Source: Adineta steineri (taxonomy: Eukaryota > Rotifera > Eurotatoria > Adinetida > Adinetidae). Taken from it: a stretch of 64,000 bases of DNA. The position numbers and the translations under genes were made by a program. Each line of letters begins with the position of its first letter. Positions within the stretch are counted from its first letter, which is position 1. Shown one piece after another: positions 28,118 through 40,650 of this stretch. Under the pieces are notes generated by a model that saw only the letters and a list, made by a program, of their open reading frames with translations, made no database searches and had not been told where the DNA came from. The stretch is taken from positions 272,020-336,019 of the forward strand of contig CAJNOI010000042.1 in the NCBI GenBank assembly GCA_905250115.1. Direction: 5' to 3'.

Positions 28118-30370
28118 GATCTCTTCTAATGTTTTAAGATAAACTGGTAGGACATTCATAATTCAAAATATAAAATATAGTTGTTAAATTAATCATTTAT
28201 TCAAAAAGTTTTTGAATAAATAGAACAGAACTACTACACTTGAAAAACAAATTCAAATTCAAGGAGGCGTTTATAATAGAAAATTAGATTGTATGATGTT
28301 GATAGAAAAATAGAAACTGTTTCTTAGATTTGAGAAGTAGTTGTAGTAATGATCGCAGAATGAGTAATACTAATAGAAATAAAAGAAAAATAGAAGTTTT
28401 AAAATGTTTGATAAGTCCAGCAGTTTTATATCGGCACTATCAAGTCAACAAAAATTTTGCTTTGTAATAATAAACAAGTTTTTTCATTGATAATTATATT
28501 CTTTAGTGAGTTTTCCCCATTGTTTTGCATCTTTAAAAATATAAATTTCTCGTTTACAATTATCTAATATTTGTTTTTTTGTTAAATTAATAAAGTATAT
28601 TTAATCGGTGAAAAATGTTACTTATCAACATTTTTTCTAAATCAGAAATTGATAGATACTATGCTAAATAACTTGTTTCTTTTTGTAATTATTCACACTA
28701 TATAAAAATGCTTTTGATCATTCTTCCTTGTATCTATCCGTCTATAAACTATACCAAAATTATTTAGCTATCGTTCTATCTGAAATAAATATTCTGCGCA
28801 ATTTCTCGATTATATGTAAACATCTTCAGTTTTTACGTGAGACCTTGAATTTAATAATTTCTTTCTTTAATATATATTTTTGTCATTATACTGAAGTATT
28901 TCATTATTATATCTGTATTGAAAATAATTATTTTCCTCTTTGAATAACAACAAATTTTGCACAGAACACCAAAATATTTTCATATTTATTATAAAAGTAC
29001 TTTTACTAAATCGATATTTTTATTTCGCATAAATCTATGTCACTTTGTCAAGTATTTGCTTATATAAATTGGGCGAAATATTAATATATTACTATCATCC
29101 TCAACCTAAAATACACAAAAATTAGTTTAAAATGTAAAAGTCAAGTTTTATATGTATAGAAGTCGAATAAATTTAGTCCAAATGAATCCTGTTAGTAGAG
29201 ATAATACCTGATCTCGTCAAATAATTGTTTTTTAATTGATAGAATTTCAGTATGAATATAGGACATGTTAGTTACACGTTTGACATTTTAAAGTTCGATG
29301 TTCTTAAAACAGTTTCTCTATTTTAATTTTCTTTTAGTAACTATATAATAAAATTATTTCGCAAGTATTCTTCTTATCAAGTTTGTATATCCGTTCACTT
29401 CAAATCTTAAAAAAAATTATCCATTGAATATGAAATTGCGCATTTGTTAATAACAGAAACCTAATTTGAAAAAGAAAACAATTAACATAACATGATATAT
29501 TTTATATTTCATTACTTTTTTTTAATGCGTCAGAAAAGAAACACATCTCTAAGGAAACAGAAAGCTGTAAAATATAATTTAAAGTCATTTCCACGAATCA
29601 AAATAGATCTTACTCCGGGAAAAAAAATTCTTTTTTTATTTTTTGTTCTTAATAAACATTCTAGCGAGATGTATAAAAAGAATGCGATAATTGAGTTATT
29701 TGTTGTCAGTTTGAAAAAACAGACTGTCTTCAAACGATAACATTTAACAACAAGAACAGTTTTTTAGTATGTATTATTTTCTTCTACAAGGACATCCGTG
29801 TTTCATTGTACTCATATCCAAAACAAGCATTCCCTAAGTGAAAATACTACAGATAATAGTATATGATTTTGTAGATTTTAAGAGATCCTAGTAGATACTT
29901 ATAACATCTTCTAAAAACTGAAAAAAAGACATTTATATCAGGAGAATGAGTTATTATATTCATTAGTTATTCATCTGATACATACGCACACCCATGCGAT
30001 CATCTAAACTTAATTGATATAATGTTTATACTATTTACAAAGGTTTTTCTAAATTTTATTCAATTATCATATGGTATAATTGTATACTAACACACAATTT
30101 GTTTGATATTAATTTCAGCTTGTTATTCATCGATAAAATCGCGCCTTTTATTGAACATCCTGGCATTGATATTCTCATTGAATAACAAATAGTATGTATA
30201 TTTCTTTTTTGTTTCTTTCCTATAGAAACAGAAATCCGTTGAACTTCTCTTTATTCACTAGATATTGAAAAATCATTGCAACAGTTTCTTTTCAAATATT
30301 TCCACAAAGATAAATGATTGAATTTCAACTCTATCCGGTCTCTTCTTTAAATTCGATTATAAGGACATTG
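28118..30370. other. Long intergenic stretch
   Basis: AT-rich, without a complete gene. One short exon-like tail on the minus strand (about 28572-28484, reading QILDNCKREIYIFKDAKQWG before a TGA) may be a gene remnant. Other ORFs here are not protein-like. Confidence 0.4.
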
Positions 30371-30421
30371 AGGATAGGTGTGGGTGAATGTGTTTCTTCA
30401 GTCTGTTATATGTACACCCAC
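30371..30421. repeat. Hairpin-like repeat, copy 4, truncated by assembly gap
   Basis: GGATAGGTGTGGGTGAATGT is followed about 25 nt later by TGTACACCCAC, and the sequence then breaks off into the N run. The C-rich arm is probably incomplete because of the gap. Confidence 0.45.
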
Positions 30422-30521
30422 NNNNNNNNNNNNNNNNNNNNNNNNNNNNNNNNNNNNNNNNNNNNNNNNNNNNNNNNNNNNNNNNNNNNNNNNNNNNNNN
30501 NNNNNNNNNNNNNNNNNNNNN
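30422..30521. other. Assembly gap (100 N)
   Basis: 100 ambiguous bases. The gap begins inside a telomere-like repeat and ends at a poly(A) run, so a repeat-driven assembly break is likely. The true length is unknown. Confidence 0.99.
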
Positions 30522-30976
30522 AAAAAAAAATGAAGCTCTATAGATAAATATTACAAAAAAAAAGGGGGAAAACGTATAGTGAAGTTAATGTTTATAATGA
30601 GATCTTAGCTATTTATATATACAGTTTTTATACATATGATGATATCAAACAAAAAAATATATATATATAGGACAAAATAAATAAAATCCATTCTCCAATA
30701 GATAAACCAACCAATGCCATACCCACTTACTTTGTTTAGATGGAATACATTCTCAGTTTTTCTTTTTGAATCGTATGGAGAATAGATTTATATATCAGAC
30801 AATAAACGTCGATTATGGATTAAACAAAAACAAGGCAAAAAATAAACGAAGCACAAAAAGTCGGCGTGTTTTTTTTCTTCTTTTTGACTTATTTCATATT
30901 TTTTTTTGGTGTTTGTTCTTAATGCTTTCATATAAATTTAAAAAAAAAGGAAAAAAGAAAAAAAAAATACACAAAC
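30522..30976. other. 3' flank of the cyclin gene
   Basis: A-rich low-complexity DNA. A plus-strand ORF at 30766-31080 is lysine-rich low complexity antisense to the cyclin's last exon and is rejected as a gene. Confidence 0.4.
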
Positions 30977-32434
30977 TTATTGGACAAGAGGAAAAGTGCG
31001 ACCACAAACAACATCAGCATAGGTTGGTCGATCAGATAAATTCATCAATGGTTTTAATGGTTTATATGCATGGGATATAAATGTTAAATCAGATAGTTCC
31101 AATCGAACAACCTTGTATGATGGTAATAAACGAACGATTAAATCTCGACATGATAATAATGCATCACTTTCAACCTAAAGAAAAAAATGAAAAATAGATT
31201 TTGAAAAAAAAAAATTTCTTATTTTATCTTACGTTAGCTAATTCTTGTAAAAAAGTAATTGAAGCCAACCAATCCGTATTCATTTCTGATTCTTGTGCTT
31301 GTTGTTTTTCAAATTCCAAACTAACAAGAGCCAAAGCAAGTATACGAGGTTTAAATGATGCTAAACGATGATGTTGTAAACATGATGCTAATTTTATTTC
31401 TAAATCAATGTATTTTTCCACAATAGCTTTTTCATTATTTTCTTCTGCTTGATTTTCAACTTTCAATAATAAAAGAGCAAAGTACTAAAAACAAAAAAAA
31501 AATATATAATCAACTAATTTTAATTTTTTGTTCTTACAATTTGTAAAAAATCAATTGCTGTAACAAAATCTATAAACCAATCGAATTTTTCCAAAACTAA
31601 ACGTTCCATACGGAGAAGTTCGTTAGCTGAACATGTTGCATTACAATCGATAACAAATTCTGGTGTTATTGATATTGTATCATCTTCTTCTTTACATTTT
31701 GCTGCGATATATAAACAACCAACAGCTAAACATTCTAAGAATTTTGGACGAACCTTAAATAAAAACACAAAAAAAGAAGTTTTATATTTTATTAATTAAA
31801 AATAAAAAAATATTTTACTTTAAGTGTTGCTAAAAATCGATCAAGTAAATCAACACTAAGTGCGTATGTATCAATACCAAAATTCATCGATGCTGCAATT
31901 TTACGAAGCCATACTGATGCATGATTACGTTGAGAACTATTGACTTCGTCCTAAAAATAGAATTATGTTATAGAAAGAAAAGAAAAACATATCAATCTTT
32001 TTTTCTATTGACTTTATTTATCAAGAATGAATCGTTTTTTTCTCGCTCTCTTCATTCTTATTACTTATCATAACATATAAACATTACTTTTTTTTTTATC
32101 TTTATTTGACTTTTTCTTTTTGAAAATGGTTATGTTTGCTTTCCTTTTTAATAAATATGAATAATAGTCAAGTGATGTTATGTTATGTAAAACAAGGTCA
32201 ATAAAGTTATAGATGAAATACGTATCTATATTTTTGTGCCTTCGTTTAAGATTGATGGATTACTAAGAAAAGAAGGAGAAGAAGAAAAAAAAACAAATGA
32301 CGTACTAATTTTGTTTGGTTAAATACACGTTCTTTCCATGTTCGATCTTCTTTCGAACATAATCGTTCTAATGATGTTGTAAGTGTGCTTAAGGTTAGTC
32401 CTGATGTTCGAAGGCCCAATACGACAACGACCAT
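30977..32434 (-). CDS. Cyclin G/I-like protein
   Basis: Five minus-strand exons (32434-32306, 31950-31819, 31753-31538, 31484-31233, 31174-30977) give 927 nt, 308 residues. The N-terminal cyclin fold is clear: RNHASVWLRKIAASMNFGID, ALSVDLLDRFLATL, PKFLECLAVGCLYIAAKCKE and LLRMERLVLEKFDWFIDFVT. A second helical domain follows (IDLEIKLASCLQHHRLASFK ... SLLSCRD-like ALLSCRDLIVRLL). The order and spacing (LLDRFLxxxKVxPKxLxCxxxxCxY, MEKxVLEK) are those of the cyclin G/I/J branch, regulators linked to p53 and PP2A or to CDK5 in vertebrates rather than to core cell-cycle steps. Assignment between G and I is not certain. The start is the first ATG of the exon carrying the N-terminal helix; an upstream non-coding exon is possible. 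Confidence 0.8.
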
Positions 32435-34524
32435 TGTAATGATGAGGAGATTTATACAAAGAAATTTCTATAAAACCACTGATTATCACCTAAAATTAAA
32501 ATAAAACACATATAATGATCTATTTATATCTCACACACCTGCTGTTGTTTTTGGTCAGCACTGTTCTTGCTGTCCAATTGCGAAATATTTATTTTTGTTA
32601 TTGTTCGACTAATGTCGCTATTAAAGTAAATATCATTTACTCTTGGTTTAGATACTCATCATAGGTTAAATATTTTGGAAAATAAAACGACATAGTCGAC
32701 ATGATGGATCGATGTTAATAATTAATATATATCGAAAACAATAAAAAGAGTCTGCTGTGTGTCGCAGTTGCTCGTTGATAGAGAATTTTTCTTATTGAAA
32801 AACAAAAATGTGATGAAAAATTATACCAACATGATGATATTAGAGAAAACAATTGGCCTGTTTATTCTAAAACCAAAAAAAAAAGTGTAATATAGATATA
32901 TTTTTCTCTGCCTATAACACTCATAGAAAAGAAGAAAGTAATCAGTCGACATTTTCTTTTTATAGACTTTTTTCCTCTCTCTCTCCCCCTCCCTCTCTCT
33001 CTATAGATATGACGACTTTATTAAAAAAAAATGTTTTTTTATCGCTTTACATCACCATTTTTGACATGAATACTCCAGAAGAAAAACATATCAATGAAAG
33101 GAAAGAAAAAAGAATGACGATAACGATCACGAGTTGAAAAGAGTAACCATCAGTCATTGAGGCTATTCAGTAAGAAGCCATTTTGTTTCAATTGTCAAAT
33201 GGAGGGAGCGAACAATCTAGTGACATCTAGAATATCTTATGTAAAAGAAGAAAAAAAAAGAGTTTATTCATATGTACATACGAGATTAAACATATTGTGT
33301 CAAATGTTCATTCGATAATGTATGTATTTTACAATAAATGAATGGTATTTAAACCAAAAGTTCATTCTTTTTACTTATGGGCGTAGTCTTTGATTTCTCG
33401 ACGACATTTGAATGTAATCATTGTCGTATATTTATATATGTGTCGTTCTAGAACATCATTCGATAAGATAAATACCTCGCCGATTTCGTTTTCTTTTTAT
33501 ACTTAAGCATTGTTTGGAAATGAATACATTTCTTTTATTCTAAATTGGCCTCGTCGAATACTTTTGTTTACATTAGAGGAGAAATTAAAATGGAATACAA
33601 GTTAGATGCAATCTATTCTTATCGACTATACTTATCTTCGTTTACTATTCAAATTTATTCGATGAGATTATACTTTAGTCAAATATCAGAGTCATTCATA
33701 ATACTATTTTCTATAGACCAAAATTTACATAACATAAAAATAAAAATATTTTTCATTTAATTTGTTAACATTAATTACAATAGATAATAAACAAATATAA
33801 TTATCATTCTTTCAATAGTTACATTCGATTAACTAGTCCTTTGAAATAAATTATATATAAAATAATTTTAAGATTAAAATGAATAAACAAATCTATTCAT
33901 TTTAACTAAGATGATTTGTTATAACTATCGTCCGCTTCACATTAAATGAATAATTCCAGAATAAATTAAAATATATAACCCAACTTTCAACTATTAAAAA
34001 TCAAATTTCCCATCAATCAATTCAAGAGACAAAACAATCGATATTGAAACACTTTTAATTTCATGCTAATTGATTTTTATTAATAAAATATCTATTTGAT
34101 TATTTATTTGTCTTATTTGAAAAATTCGAAATTCTTACATAAGTTAGAAATAATTCTGATGAAATGTTTAACTTATGTTAATGATTCACAATCAGCTGCT
34201 TTCTTTTCTTCTATAGGAGAATTACTTTATCATAATGATTGGTTAACTTCGTAATATTTTTTAAATTATAAAAAATTAAATTTTATAAAAATAAACAATA
34301 TTTTCTATGAATAAAAATAAATATCTTTGCGAAATTTTTTACATAACAAAATTCAATTGAAGAAGATAGAACTAAAATATCATTTGGTAAAGTCTGGAAT
34401 CGAATACATAAAATCCATAAGTTGTTTTTTGTTTGATTCCATGATAAATTTCTTTGAAAAAAAATAAATTCTAATATTAATTAACAAAAATATTTTAGAT
34501 AATAATCTTAATTCATCAATAACG
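32435..34524. other. Long intergenic stretch between cyclin and RPS7
   Basis: AT-rich with CT-rich (32970-33003) simple sequence. No gene supported. The 5' regions of the cyclin gene (minus) and RPS7 (plus) lie at its two ends. Short ORFs (for example 33545-33760) are not protein-like. Confidence 0.4.
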
Positions 34525-35375
34525 ATGAGCACAAATACTAAAATCATGAAAAGTGGTAGTGAACCACCAACATCACTTGAACTTGAAGTTTCACAAGTAC
34601 GATTATATTTTTTTAAAATAATATTTTCTTTAATTATATTTTTTTTGTTTTAGCAATTTTCTGAACTCGAAGGAAATGCACAATTTAAAGGTCAATTACG
34701 TGAACTTTATATAACTGGGGCAAAGGTTTACAAATTAGAATTAAATATTAATAATGAATAACATGTTTCTATTTTTTTAGAAAATCGATATTGGTGATGG
34801 ACGATCAGCTTTAGTAATTTATATCCCAGTACCTAAAGTAAAAAATTTTCAACGAGTTCATTCATTACTTGTTTCTGAACTTGAAAAAAAATTTAATCAA
34901 ACCGTCATTCTTCTTGGACAAGTAAAATATTTTTATGATTAAAAATAAAAATAAATATCTTGATTTTGTGTTTTAGCGTCGAATTTTACCAAAACCAACA
35001 CGAAAATCGAAGACACAATCGAAACAAAAACGACCAAGAAAGTTCGTTTGTTTTTTTTAGTTTAAGTTCTCGAAATAAAGCTTATTTTGTTTAGTCGTAC
35101 ATTAACTGCTGTTCATGATGCTATTTTACATGATCTTGTTTATCCAGCTGAAATAACAGGAAAACGTATTCGTATAAAATTAGATGGATCACGTCTTTTC
35201 AAGGTTCATCTCGATAAAAACCAACAAACACTTGTTGAAAACAAGGTAAATTAGATAATTTCAAAAAAGATTATATATTAGTTTTTATTTCTATTAGGTT
35301 CCAGCTTTTCAATCAGTTTACAAAAAACTCACTGGAAAAGATGTTCACTTTGAATTTCCAGAGGTGCTCTTCTAA
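34525..35375 (+). CDS. RPS7: 40S ribosomal protein S7 (eS7)
   Basis: Six exons (34525-34596, 34654-34725, 34781-34921, 34977-35041, 35095-35245, 35298-35375) encode 192 residues, close to the 194 of mammals. Hallmarks of eS7 are [80 protein letters not shown] and [13 protein letters not shown]. It is a component of the small ribosomal subunit and of its pre-rRNA processing steps. All introns are 48-60 bp. The ATG fits the family start after a short leader. The annotation is not in doubt. Confidence 0.96.
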
Positions 35376-35937
35376 AACAGTAAACATATAACAAGAAAAG
35401 TTTTTCATAAAAAAAGAACACAACAGTTTAATATAAATTGTTGTTTTTTGTTTTATTGTCCACATCATCTATTTATTAAATAACATCAACAATAAAAATA
35501 CACACATATATATATTTATATAGGGAACCGGTATATTCCCATGTTAGGACAAATTTTCTATTTATTTTTCATTTGATAATTTCGATTTTAAATATTTAAA
35601 AATCCATTGAGATTAAAAGATAGATGATAACATTCAATTACGCAACTAAATCTATAATTATCAGGTATTAAATTTAATTATGTATTTGACAATCTTTCAA
35701 TATTGACTTCTTACACAAGCATATAGATCTTACATTGCCGAAAAAGAAATAATTTTTCTTTAAATATATATCTATTGTTATTGCAGATGTATATATTGTG
35801 TTCATTTATTTCCGACAGAAAAAAAAATCGCGACGATGACACAAAAAAAGAAAACCAGAAAAGAATAAAGATCCTTAGAGGGGATGAAAAAAAAAGACTG
35901 ATTTATTATACATAGACAATCACACAAAACATTTAAT
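35376..35937. other. Convergent 3' spacer between RPS7 and RNF126-like gene
   Basis: Both genes end into this AT-rich 562 bp. AATAAA-type signals occur for RPS7 near 35491. No further gene is seen. Confidence 0.45.
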
Positions 35938-37314
35938 TTAATCAAATTCTGGATTAAATCCTCCTCCACTAGCAGCAGATGAAGATGATCCATTATTATC
36001 TCCATCATTTCGACGATTATTATTATTATTCGATGTTGATTGTTGTTGATTAGGTTGTAAATTAAAATATTCACGATTTGTTGTATTATCACCATCTAAT
36101 GTTACACGACATGTTGGACATGTTCCATGCTAAAATAATATAAAACAAAAAAAAAGATCTTTATCAATTAAATAAAAAGAATCTAAATTACAAGTCGTAG
36201 CCATCGTGATATACAGTCTTCATGGAAATGATGTGAACAAGGAAGACGTTTTGCTTCATCATTTTCTTTAAAATCATCCATGCATATAGCACACTGTAGA
36301 TTATCACCTAATATTATTAAATAGAATTATTTGAAATTAAATTTAGACAAAAAATAAATAAAACATACGAGCCTGTTCACCAGTTACTCTTACTGTTGGA
36401 ATTGAATTTATACGATTTTCAGTTGCTGGAGCTGGCCCACTATTTTCTCCCATTTGATTTAGAAACTATTCAAAATTAAAAAATAGATTTTTAATTTTAT
36501 TAAAATAATTATTAGTTTTACTTGAGTAAGAAAAGCGTCAAGATTATTTGCATCAAGAAAAGCTGTACCACCAGCATTATGCATGACACTAGAAATAAAT
36601 AAAAATTAGATTTTAAAAGAAATAAATAGAAACAAAATAAATACAAAGGGAATGGTGCACCACCAACTGCACCACCGCCAGTAAGTCCACCGGCAAGTTG
36701 GGTTAAAACAGTCTGAAGAAAATTTCCTAAATCTCCGTTTCCATGAGGATTATGTCCATCATTAGGTGATTGTCCACCACCAATCACTATTGTTGTATTA
36801 CCAAATGGTGTTGCACCATGAATTTGAAATGATCCACCACCAGTTCGTCTTTGATTAATTCGAGATTGACTAAAATTTTACTTGATTTTATTTATTTATT
36901 TAATTGATAGAAATAATTAACGTACGGTGTTGGCTCTTGAGGTGGAACTTCTTCTATAAAATCTTCTTGACAACGAGGACATATAAGATCCTAAAAGACA
37001 TAATTCTTATACTTTAGAAAAATATTTAAAAATTTCAAATTTCAATAGAATTTAACACTTATCTCATATTCTAATTGATTTAATCAATCAATAAACTATA
37101 TTTTTTTCGTGAAAGATCAAATCTCTTTACATATCTATGAAATACTGATTGATAAATTATTAATATTCTAATCTGTTAATTGAAATTTTGTTAGATCTAA
37201 TTACTTTATTGAATATCTCACTGATTAAGAATTTTAAAAAAATAATCTTACCGTCACATGTCCAATATGTGCTTGGCATTTATGACAATAATAATTAGGC
37301 CTCGCTGTGGCCAT
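35938..37314 (-). CDS. RNF126: RNF126/RNF115-type RING E3 ubiquitin ligase
   Basis: Seven minus-strand exons (37314-37252, 36990-36926, 36869-36645, 36588-36522, 36465-36369, 36307-36192, 36129-35938) give 825 nt, 274 residues. The N-terminal zinc finger YYCHKCQAHIGHVTDLICPR with CPRCQEDFIEEVP is the BCA2-type ubiquitin-binding finger of RNF115/RNF126. A Gly/Asn-rich middle follows, then a PTVRVT lead-in and a C3H2C3 RING: CAICMDDFKENDEAKRLPC, HHFHEDCISRWLRL and HGTCPTCR. In animals this ligase works with BAG6 on mislocalised membrane proteins and in receptor sorting. The tail is Ser/Asn-rich. It is head-to-head with ENY2 across 357 bp, which suggests a shared bidirectional promoter. RNF115 and RNF126 are one gene in most invertebrates, so the symbol is by family. 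Confidence 0.85.
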
Positions 37315-37671
37315 TTATATAAATTTTTCTATTTCCCAAAACCAGATAAAGATCTTACAATGAATTTACAATTGAATTGAAAATATATTTTTTTTCTAAA
37401 AATAAATGAAATTTTTTTTTTAAACTTTATATAATAAAAGAAATGACAAGAAGAAGGCTGATTAGATTAGACTGTAAAATTTCCAAGAGAAAAGATATTA
37501 TTTGTTTGGTAAAGAAACACACCCATAAACAGTAGAAAAGAAAAAAACAAGCAGAGACTCATTGATATATACAATGGTAGGAAAAGAATTTATCAATGGT
37601 CTATCAACGAACCAATCATTGAACAATTCTTAGTTTAAAATAAAAAAAATTTTCTTTATTAATTAAGAAAT
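37315..37671. promoter_or_regulatory. Bidirectional promoter region of RNF126-like and ENY2
   Basis: 357 bp between two divergent start codons; AT-rich, with no coding potential. Promoter function is inferred from position only. Confidence 0.5.
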
Positions 37672-38129
37672 ATGGCTGAGAAAAGTGCACAAATTCGAGC
37701 AACACTTAATGCGAAATTAATTGAAAGTGGTGAAAGAGAACAGTACGAAGAAGATTCTTAAATATAATTATACATATATATTATCTAAATAGAATGAAAC
37801 AATTGTTAAGACAACGTTTAATAGAATATGGATGGAGAGATCAAATGAAAGCTTATTGTAAAGGTATTTATTAATATGATTTTCTTATTCAAATTAAAAT
37901 ATTATTTTTTTTAGAAAGTGTTAAACAAAAAGGTTTAGAAAATTTAACTGTCGATGAACTTGTACAAGAAATAACACCAAAAGGACGTGGTAAAAATTTA
38001 TTCTTTATATATTTTCTTGGACATACAAAAACAAATATTCTTTTATTTATAGCACTTGTACCAGATGCAATTAAAAAAGAAATGTTGGCTCATCTTCGTC
38101 AATATTTAGCTAAACATGAAGATCTTTAA
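37672..38129 (+). CDS. ENY2: Transcription and mRNA export factor ENY2
   Basis: Four exons (37672-37742, 37793-37863, 37915-37989, 38053-38129) give 97 residues, the usual length. Clear family blocks are [57 protein letters not shown] and [21 protein letters not shown]2/Sus1 is shared by the SAGA deubiquitination module and the TREX-2 nuclear pore export complex, linking histone H2B deubiquitination to mRNA export. Introns are 50-63 bp. The start MAEKSAQ is the only plausible ATG. Its divergent partner is an E3 ligase gene. Confidence 0.95.
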
Positions 38130-39213
38130 ATTAAAATATTTCTGTATATTTTTTGTTATGAAAGAAAAAAACAAACATATGTTAATCATTTAATAAAATT
38201 AAACAATTGAAATCAACATCTACGTATTCTTTAATCAATATCGAAACTAATGTAATAGTAACATTTATAAGAACTAAACAAAATGTATATGTTCTGATTA
38301 AAAGCTAGAATATTTTATTTGTAGGATACATGATTAACCAGTAAAAAAATCAATTATCTAACTGTTGTTAATAAGACCCGAATCAAATTCAGTAAAAAAT
38401 CACATGAATATTATGCAACATACAAAGACGCTGTGACCAAAAGAAATTCGAAAAGACACAAATATATATGTACTTGACACGATTAACTTCAGGATTGTGC
38501 TGCCCTAGAGGTGTAGACGGAGAGGAATGCGCCCACCCCCTATTTTTTTCTTTGTGGCATATCCCTGATTAATCTAGCATTAAAGAGCTGATATTGTCAA
38601 GTATAATTAAATAGAAATAAATGTGGAAACTTCGGATTTTATCCGAAAGTTATGTGTCCTGCAAAAAGTGTATATAGAAATCATAGGGAAATATCAATAT
38701 TTTTGCAATAACTCGAGAATGGCCCGGCCAATTAAGCTCATCTTCGAAGTCGACCGAGATCTTGATGAGATTAAATTGTGCATAAAATTTCATGAGAATC
38801 GGCTTAGCCTTTCGAAAGTTATCGTGTATACAGCCGGACACACTGATCGATTCTAGAACTGTACTGACTTTTTGAGTACACAAAAATAAATTCCTGTATA
38901 ATCTACCAGCTTATTAACTATCGACAGATAAACCATATCACGACTGGCATATTATGTCTCATTCAAAAAACAAAAACAACTTCATTATGAACATATTGAA
39001 TTATTGACTATGTTAATACCATAAAATACTCTTTACAATAGAATATAAAGTATGTTTATTTTGATAATAAATTTAGTTAAGATGATTTTATTAAAGTAAT
39101 AATTGACAAATAAAGTTGATTAATATAAAAGATCTACTAAATTCAATATTTTTAATTTCGATAAAAAGCTAGTTGAGAAAGTTCAAAGATAAATTGTATT
39201 TTTTTGATAATAT
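38130..39213. other. Intergenic with a GC-richer block at about 38480-38885
   Basis: No gene was accepted. A block of about 400 bp (38480-38885) has clearly higher GC than its surroundings and opens a 77-codon frame on each strand. The plus frame includes MARPIKLIFEVDRDLDEIKL. I recall similar ACTCGAGAATGG / GTTATCGTGTATACAG phrases near transposon ends in invertebrate genomes but cannot name the element. Confidence 0.35.
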
Positions 39214-39765
39214 TTAACCTTTCTTGTCTGGTTTGACTTTTGGTGCACATAATTTTTGTGTTCCGACTTTAGCTGCTTCAGCATCAGCTGCACTTAATTT
39301 TGTTACTTTTTCATCATAAATAAGATCTGGTTCTTTAAAATGAATACCTTTCTTGGTAACACCATTAATAAAACAAGTAGCTTCAGGAATTGTTTTCCAT
39401 GAACGTGCTGTCATACATAATTTATTACATACAGTACCACCTTTTGGATCTTGTAAATTAAAACGAATTGCATGTCCAAGTGCTAATGGTAATTCTGTTG
39501 ATAAAACAAATTCATTTGGAGTTTTTAATTGTTTATATGATTCTGTAACAAAAACTTTAACTTTACAAGCTTTAGCTACTTGACCAACTGTTTTTAAATA
39601 TGGTACGAATGTTTTGTTAGCCATTATTTTTTCACCACCGAAATCTTTACCACCTTTATAAAGTGCAACTTGACACTTTGGTGTAGAATGAAGAAAAAAA
39701 CCATTGGTATTTGTAAGTAAAAATATTGCACCAAAGAATAATACGGATACTGCGAATTTGAGCAT
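39214..39765 (-). CDS. Secreted cysteine-containing protein of unknown function
   Basis: A single-exon ORF of 183 residues. The N-terminus MLKFAVSVLFFGAIFLLTNT is a signal peptide with probable cleavage after NTNG. The mature chain has seven Cys (KCQVALY, KACKVKVF, GTVCNKLCMTA, EATCFING, KLCAPK among the sites) and a Lys-rich end. The segment FVPYLKTVGQVAKACKVKVF and the later LPLALGHAIRFNL faintly recall the layout of peptidase M15/VanY-like domains (V-x-V-x-S ... GHAxD), but the zinc-binding His and Asp are missing, so no activity is proposed. Codon use is like that of neighbouring genes. The start is the ATG of the signal peptide; upstream DNA is AT-rich with a TATATATA run. Confidence 0.65.
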   Translation of the reverse strand: MLKFAVSVLFFGAIFLLTNTNGFFLHSTPKCQVALYKGGKDFGGEKIMANKTFVPYLKTVGQVAKACKVKVFVTESYKQLKTPNEFVLSTELPLALGHAIRFNLQDPKGGTVCNKLCMTARSWKTIPEATCFINGVTKKGIHFKEPDLIYDEKVTKLSAADAEAAKVGTQKLCAPKVKPDKKG

Positions 39766-40374
39766 TGTATGTGTTAGTAATATACTAGTTTTACTTAATG
39801 TCTATGAAATATATCGAGACAACTGTATATATATATATATATACGCAGACATCTCTCTCTCTCTTTCTCGTTTTCTCTTGATATTTAGAACTGATATTTA
39901 GACAGAGAGAAAAAGATATGTTACCCTAAAGAAATATCATGCATCGCAAAAATCCATTAACTGTAGCTTGTACAAATACACAACGGAAATAATGATTAAT
40001 AACCATATGTCATGGAAGAATAATTATAGAAACAGAGACATGCAGTTCTTCCAAAGAATAATATGAAAAAGATACAATAATTTGTTATCTACTCGATGAC
40101 ATTTATCTATCAAGATATATAGAAAGCTATTTTTAGAATCGCAAAATACGACGATCGTAGTAGATCTCCAGGGATTTCTTCTCTCGTAAATATGACAAAT
40201 ATGAATATTTGATATATGAAAGTGCAGTTAAAACAAACCTTTTTTTTGGAATTCAATGTTTTGAGAAAACAATTAAAAACACATCGAATATTTCTCTTTA
40301 TTCTTAATTTTATCATCAGATTTCAATTCTGATGATATCAATGAATCTTTGCTACTTATTTTGAAATCTAAATA
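39766..40374. other. Intergenic, TA and TCTC simple repeats
   Basis: A TA run at about 39825-39842 and a TCTC run at about 39852-39866 upstream of the secreted-protein gene. No gene seen. Confidence 0.4.
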
Positions 40375-40650
40375 TTAGTTACCAGCGTAGAAAGTTTCCA
40401 CTTCATTGTGAATATTTGTTAATCCTCCAGAGATCTAAACAAAACATAAAGTTGATTTGTTGGCTCAGTATAAATCTTTTTAATTCTGATTTTTTATTTC
40501 ATTTTTTGATGAATGCTACAAATAAGAATAAAATCAAAATCTTCTAATTGAGGAATCAGGATGTTGAAGGTATTTGTTTAACACATTCAATTGAAAGAGA
40601 GAACTTACATGATATTGAGATAAGAAATTACGCGTTTTACGTGGCGCCAT
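40375..40650 (-). CDS. Possible two-exon microprotein (33 residues)
   Basis: Exon 40650-40609 (MAPRKTRNFLSQYH, donor GTAAG) and exon 40434-40375 (ISGGLTNIHNEVETFYAGN, acceptor TTTGTTTAG) join in frame to 102 nt. Supporting points are the ATG followed by a basic start, good splice signals on both sides and a stop shortly after. Against it: the intron of 174 bp is longer than most here and no homologue is recognised. It might be a complete small protein or part of a larger transcript whose other exons I did not find. Confidence 0.35.

Noticed and set aside
30314..30547. ORF across the assembly gap
   Set aside because: It runs through 100 undetermined bases, so it has no meaning.
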